From the NCBI RefSeq assembly GCF_006542425.1, contig NZ_VFID01000016.1:124001-188000 (forward strand): 64,000 nt of DNA, in the 5' to 3' direction. Positions 61,490 through 64,000 of this stretch are shown in pieces. This stretch comes from Pseudoxanthomonas sp. z9 (lineage in GTDB: Bacteria > Pseudomonadota > Gammaproteobacteria > Xanthomonadales > Xanthomonadaceae). Position 1 is the stretch's first letter. Each line of letters begins with the position of its first letter. The notes under the pieces are model-generated. The model made no database searches. It had not been told where the DNA came from and was given only the letters and a program-made list of their open reading frames with translations. Both the position numbers and the translations under genes were made by a program.

Positions 61490-62542
61490 TCAGTCAGGCC
61501 GGGTGGATGCGCGGTACTCGCGCCCCTGCAAATCGATGTAGAACTCACGGCCTCCTGCGCGCACGCGGGCGAGCCCGTCGCGAAACCTGAACTCGCCCTC
61601 ATACCGGAACGGGATGATCAGTTGTCCGCGCGTATCGAGGGCTCCCCATTGCTTCTGCCCATTGCTGGCCGCGATAAGAGTCTCTCCCCAAGGCGAAACC
61701 TCGCTCAGGCCGCAATGGAGCTCAACCCCCGCGTGATCGAGGATGCAGCGGGTGTCGTCGTCGCGTCGTACGACCAGCAGGCGGAGCGGCAGATCGGGAG
61801 AGGTATATTTCAGGTACTCGAAGCTTGGCCGATCCGCGGTCACGACTTCCACGTTGCGCGCCGCATCCAGGATGCCCCAGCCCCGCGCGCGGTGAACCAC
61901 GAAAAGGTGGTCGTACTGATATCGCAGATCGTCATAGATGCCGAACGGGACGATGTGGCCGCCATCGGCACCCAGCACGCCGACACTCTTGCCGTCCGGA
62001 GCCCGCACCACGCGAAGTTTTAGGGAATCCGAGGACGGCTCCCGGATACGGCTGGATGCCACGTCATAGCGATCGGGATAGTCGCCGCCACAGGATCGTG
62101 TGTGGCCTTCCGGAGAGATGAGATAACACTTCCGGCTTCCTGCGGAATGAAACGGATTCAGATCGATGAATCCACTTCGGGTCGACGGTTTGACGATGGC
62201 GGCCCAGGCCTCGCCGTCCCTGAATGGCCTGGCTTCGGTGAAACGCGGACGCACGATCCAACGACCCCGCCGGTCGATGTAGCCCCATTTTCCGCCCGAT
62301 TTCACCGCGGCCCGGCCTTCGGTAAACGGCTGTGCATCCTCAAAGGTCCCTGGGAACGGGGCCTGCCCATGGCCATCGACAAAACCGAACCGGCCATCGG
62401 CATGCAGATAGGGGATGAGGAACGTTGCGGCGCTCACCGGATGTCCGGTCTCGGCGGCGCCATCGCTGGAGTGACCGGAGGCCATCATCGAGAGGGGCAG
62501 GAATAGCCAGGTGAGGAGTCGAAGCCGGCGAGAGGAGGGCAT
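61490..62542 (-). CDS. Exported WG-repeat protein
   Basis: 350-aa protein with an N-terminal signal sequence (LLTWLFLPLSMMASG) and degenerate WG (KWG) repeats: FGFVDGHGQ near the start, KWGYIDRRGRWIVRPRF in the middle, and QWGALDTRGQLIIPFRYE near the end. Such repeats form beta-propeller-like scaffolds of unknown function, often in variable genes. GC is visibly lower than in the neighbours. It lies between two identical tRNA-Asp genes and breaks the usual hupB-tRNA-ppiD order, suggesting acquisition. Confidence 0.8.
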   Translation of the reverse strand: MPSSRRLRLLTWLFLPLSMMASGHSSDGAAETGHPVSAATFLIPYLHADGRFGFVDGHGQAPFPGTFEDAQPFTEGRAAVKSGGKWGYIDRRGRWIVRPRFTEARPFRDGEAWAAIVKPSTRSGFIDLNPFHSAGSRKCYLISPEGHTRSCGGDYPDRYDVASSRIREPSSDSLKLRVVRAPDGKSVGVLGADGGHIVPFGIYDDLRYQYDHLFVVHRARGWGILDAARNVEVVTADRPSFEYLKYTSPDLPLRLLVVRRDDDTRCILDHAGVELHCGLSEVSPWGETLIAASNGQKQWGALDTRGQLIIPFRYEGEFRFRDGLARVRAGGREFYIDLQGREYRASTRPD

Positions 62543-63156
62543 GACAGGAGCAATGGCAGTGCGATCAGCGCTTGATTCTATCGGGATGATTCCGGGGCCT
62601 CTTTGCGTTGTTAGTTCTCAAGTGCTGATGGATGCTGTCGGTCGCGTCGAGGAACCTGTTGCTCACGCAGGCGGGAAGCAGGCGAGCGAACCGGCTCCGG
62701 TTCCGCTGTAACCCCGGGAAGCACTCGCCACCGCCCCGTGGGACTCCCGGTTCTGGGGACGGACCGGTGGCGTTCGCGTGGGCGCGCTGCGACCCACGCG
62801 AACATGGTGTGCCGGTGAGAGGGGAGGTGCGCACGACGGTCGGGTACGGACGACAGGGGACCGATGACGACCAATCCCGGGACGAAGAAGGTCGGGTGGA
62901 TCCATTCGCGGGGGAGCGCGTGGCAGGGATGAGGTTGAACGCACGCTGGCGACCCGCGATCGCCGTTCCTGGGCATCCCCCCGGGTCGCCGGAAGCGCGG
63001 CGGAAGGCGATCCACGGCGCCCCGTGGACGCCTGACAGCATGGGCAGGGAGAGGCGGCGAGCCTCGGCACGACGCCGATGCGGGACCGAACCTGAAAATC
63101 TGCCCGGCCGGTCTGGCACAAATCCCGGAAGCCCCGTACAATGGTCGACTCAGCGC
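62543..63156. other. Gene-free stretch between the WG-repeat gene and the second tRNA-Asp
   Basis: About 614 bp. Open frames on both strands have no family features, and one on the plus strand runs through the tRNA, so I call no gene. The left end holds the WG-gene promoter; the rest may be decayed sequence. Confidence 0.5.
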
Positions 63157-63233
63157 GGAGTGGTAGTTCAGTCGGTTAGAATGCTGGCCTGTCACGCCGG
63201 AGGTCGCGGGTTCGAGTCCCGTCCACTCCGCCA
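63157..63233 (+). tRNA. tRNA-Asp (GTC), second copy
   Basis: 77 nt, identical to the copy at 61249. Upstream and downstream flanks differ completely. Confidence 0.97.
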
Positions 63234-63242
63234 GTTATCCCG

Positions 63243-63275
63243 GAAAGCCCGCGAAAGCGGGCTTTCTGCTTTTCC
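63243..63275 (+). terminator. Terminator after the second tRNA-Asp
   Basis: GAAAGCCCGC-GAAA-GCGGGCTTTC followed by TGCTTTT. Confidence 0.85.
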
Positions 63276-63389
63276 GGGGACCGCTGCCCATGGTCGTGGA
63301 TGAACGGGGCAGGGCGTTACGCCCGGTTTGCGGCGAACCACCGCGAAGCGCGGTAAACTGCCCGGCTACTGAAATCGAGCCACGCATCG

Positions 63390-64000
63390 ATGCTGCAAAA
63401 ACTCCGCGATAAGACATCCGGGTGGATCGCCACCCTCATCCTGGGCCTGCTGATCATCCCGTTCGCCTTTGTCGGCGTGAACGAGTACATGACCGGCGGC
63501 ACGGCCAATGATGTCGCGACCGTCGAGGCGCCGCCCACCTGGTGGAAGTCCGCGCCGAACTGGTGGCCGGTGTCCAGGCTGTGGCAGCGCAAGGAAATCA
63601 CGGTCGACGAATTCCGCACGACCTTCGAGGCCGCGCGCCAGCAGCAGCGCCAGATGCTGGGCGAGAACTTCGACGCGCGCGAGTTCGAGAGCAAGGAGAA
63701 CAAGCTCAAGATCCTGGAGCAATTGATCAACCAGCGCGTGCTGGCGTTGGCCTCCGAGCGTGCCGGCATCGTGATCGGCGATGCAGCGGTCAACCAGGCC
63801 ATCGCCGCGGAACCGGCCTTCCAGGTCGACGGCAAATTCAATGCCGAACGCTACCAACTGGTGCTGGCTTCGCAGGTGCCGGCGCTGTCGCCACTGAAAT
63901 TCCAGGAGCAGGAACGCGAGCGCCAGAAGATGATGGTGATGCCCGAGGGCATCGGCACCTCCGATTTCGTCACCAAGGGCGAGCTGGATCGGCTGTTCAA
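63390..64000 (+). CDS. ppiD: Peptidyl-prolyl cis-trans isomerase PpiD, 3' end cut by window
   Basis: 203 codons of an inner-membrane-anchored periplasmic chaperone. The N-terminal sequence MLQKLRDKTSGWIATLILGL is followed by a membrane helix (residues about 12-30) and a SurA_N-type chaperone domain (ENKLKILEQLINQRVLA). The rotamase domain lies outside the window; E. coli PpiD is 623 aa. Position after hupB and the tRNAs matches the usual lon-hupB-ppiD order. Confidence 0.92.
   Translation, partial: MLQKLRDKTSGWIATLILGLLIIPFAFVGVNEYMTGGTANDVATVEAPPTWWKSAPNWWPVSRLWQRKEITVDEFRTTFEAARQQQRQMLGENFDAREFESKENKLKILEQLINQRVLALASERAGIVIGDAAVNQAIAAEPAFQVDGKFNAERYQLVLASQVPALSPLKFQEQERERQKMMVMPEGIGTSDFVTKGELDRLF

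Noticed and set aside
62632-63303. Plus-strand frame of 223 codons after the WG-repeat gene
   Set aside because: It runs through tRNA-Asp and has no recognisable domain or ribosome-binding site.

Overview
The window is a GC-rich, densely packed, mostly housekeeping chromosome segment of a gammaproteobacterium. The order tRNA cluster, tig, clpP, clpX, lon, hupB, tRNA-Val/Asp, ppiD, the coupled phoB-phoR-ppk-ppx cluster, creBCD, and the intergenic palindromes built on GTGGGAGCGACGT-AGTCGCGA all fit the Xanthomonadaceae/Lysobacteraceae (Lysobacter, Luteimonas, Pseudoxanthomonas type). This placement is inference from gene order and composition, not from a search.

Layout. 1-13.4 kb is a polyamine uptake and catabolism locus laid out like the Pseudomonas spuI/spuABCDEFGH locus. 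A gamma-glutamylpolyamine oxidase and synthetase (leftward) diverge from an amidohydrolase, a second synthetase, a class III aminotransferase, two paralogous periplasmic binding proteins, an ATPase, two permeases and a semialdehyde dehydrogenase. 13.4-17.8 kb holds two pirins around aquaporin Z, endonuclease V and a histidine-phosphatase lipoprotein. 18-23.5 kb has a cardiolipin synthase-like phospholipase D protein whose 3' end is tandemly repeated together with a REP palindrome, then mfd. 23.6-28.6 kb has a methyltransferase/DUF4242 pair, a GNAT, a DUF808 membrane protein, rlmJ and a LysR regulator divergent from an azoreductase. 29.4-33.9 kb is creBCD with a recognisable cre/blr-tag, then two unknown small genes. 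33.9-41.5 kb has a coupled GNAT-nitrilase pair, an M28 peptidase, a PAP2 phosphatase overlapping a glycosyltransferase, an aldo/keto reductase and a GAF-EAL protein. 41.6-49.2 kb is ppx-ppk-phoR-phoB (leftward, with a triple Pho box) and bepA. 49.4-53.6 kb has a glutaredoxin coupled to an AhpD-like protein, NAD-dependent isocitrate dehydrogenase, an NhaC-type antiporter and a BAX-inhibitor-like protein. 53.7-64 kb has five tRNAs, the proteostasis block tig-clpP-clpX-lon-hupB, tRNA-Val, and a probable accessory segment with a WG-repeat protein between two identical tRNA-Asp copies, then ppiD (cut by the window end).

How it works together. The first locus should import putrescine/spermidine, glutamylate or transaminate it, and take the carbon to GABA/succinate. 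The Pho cluster links phosphate sensing to polyphosphate synthesis and breakdown. creBCD is a self-contained two-component system with its effector. I found no CRISPR, prophage, transposase or obvious defence system. The most unusual signals are regulatory and architectural: the cls-tail/REP tandem array, the duplicated tRNA-Asp around a cargo gene, the candidate spu operator pair, the cre tag, and a heat-shock-like lon promoter embedded in the clpX terminator.
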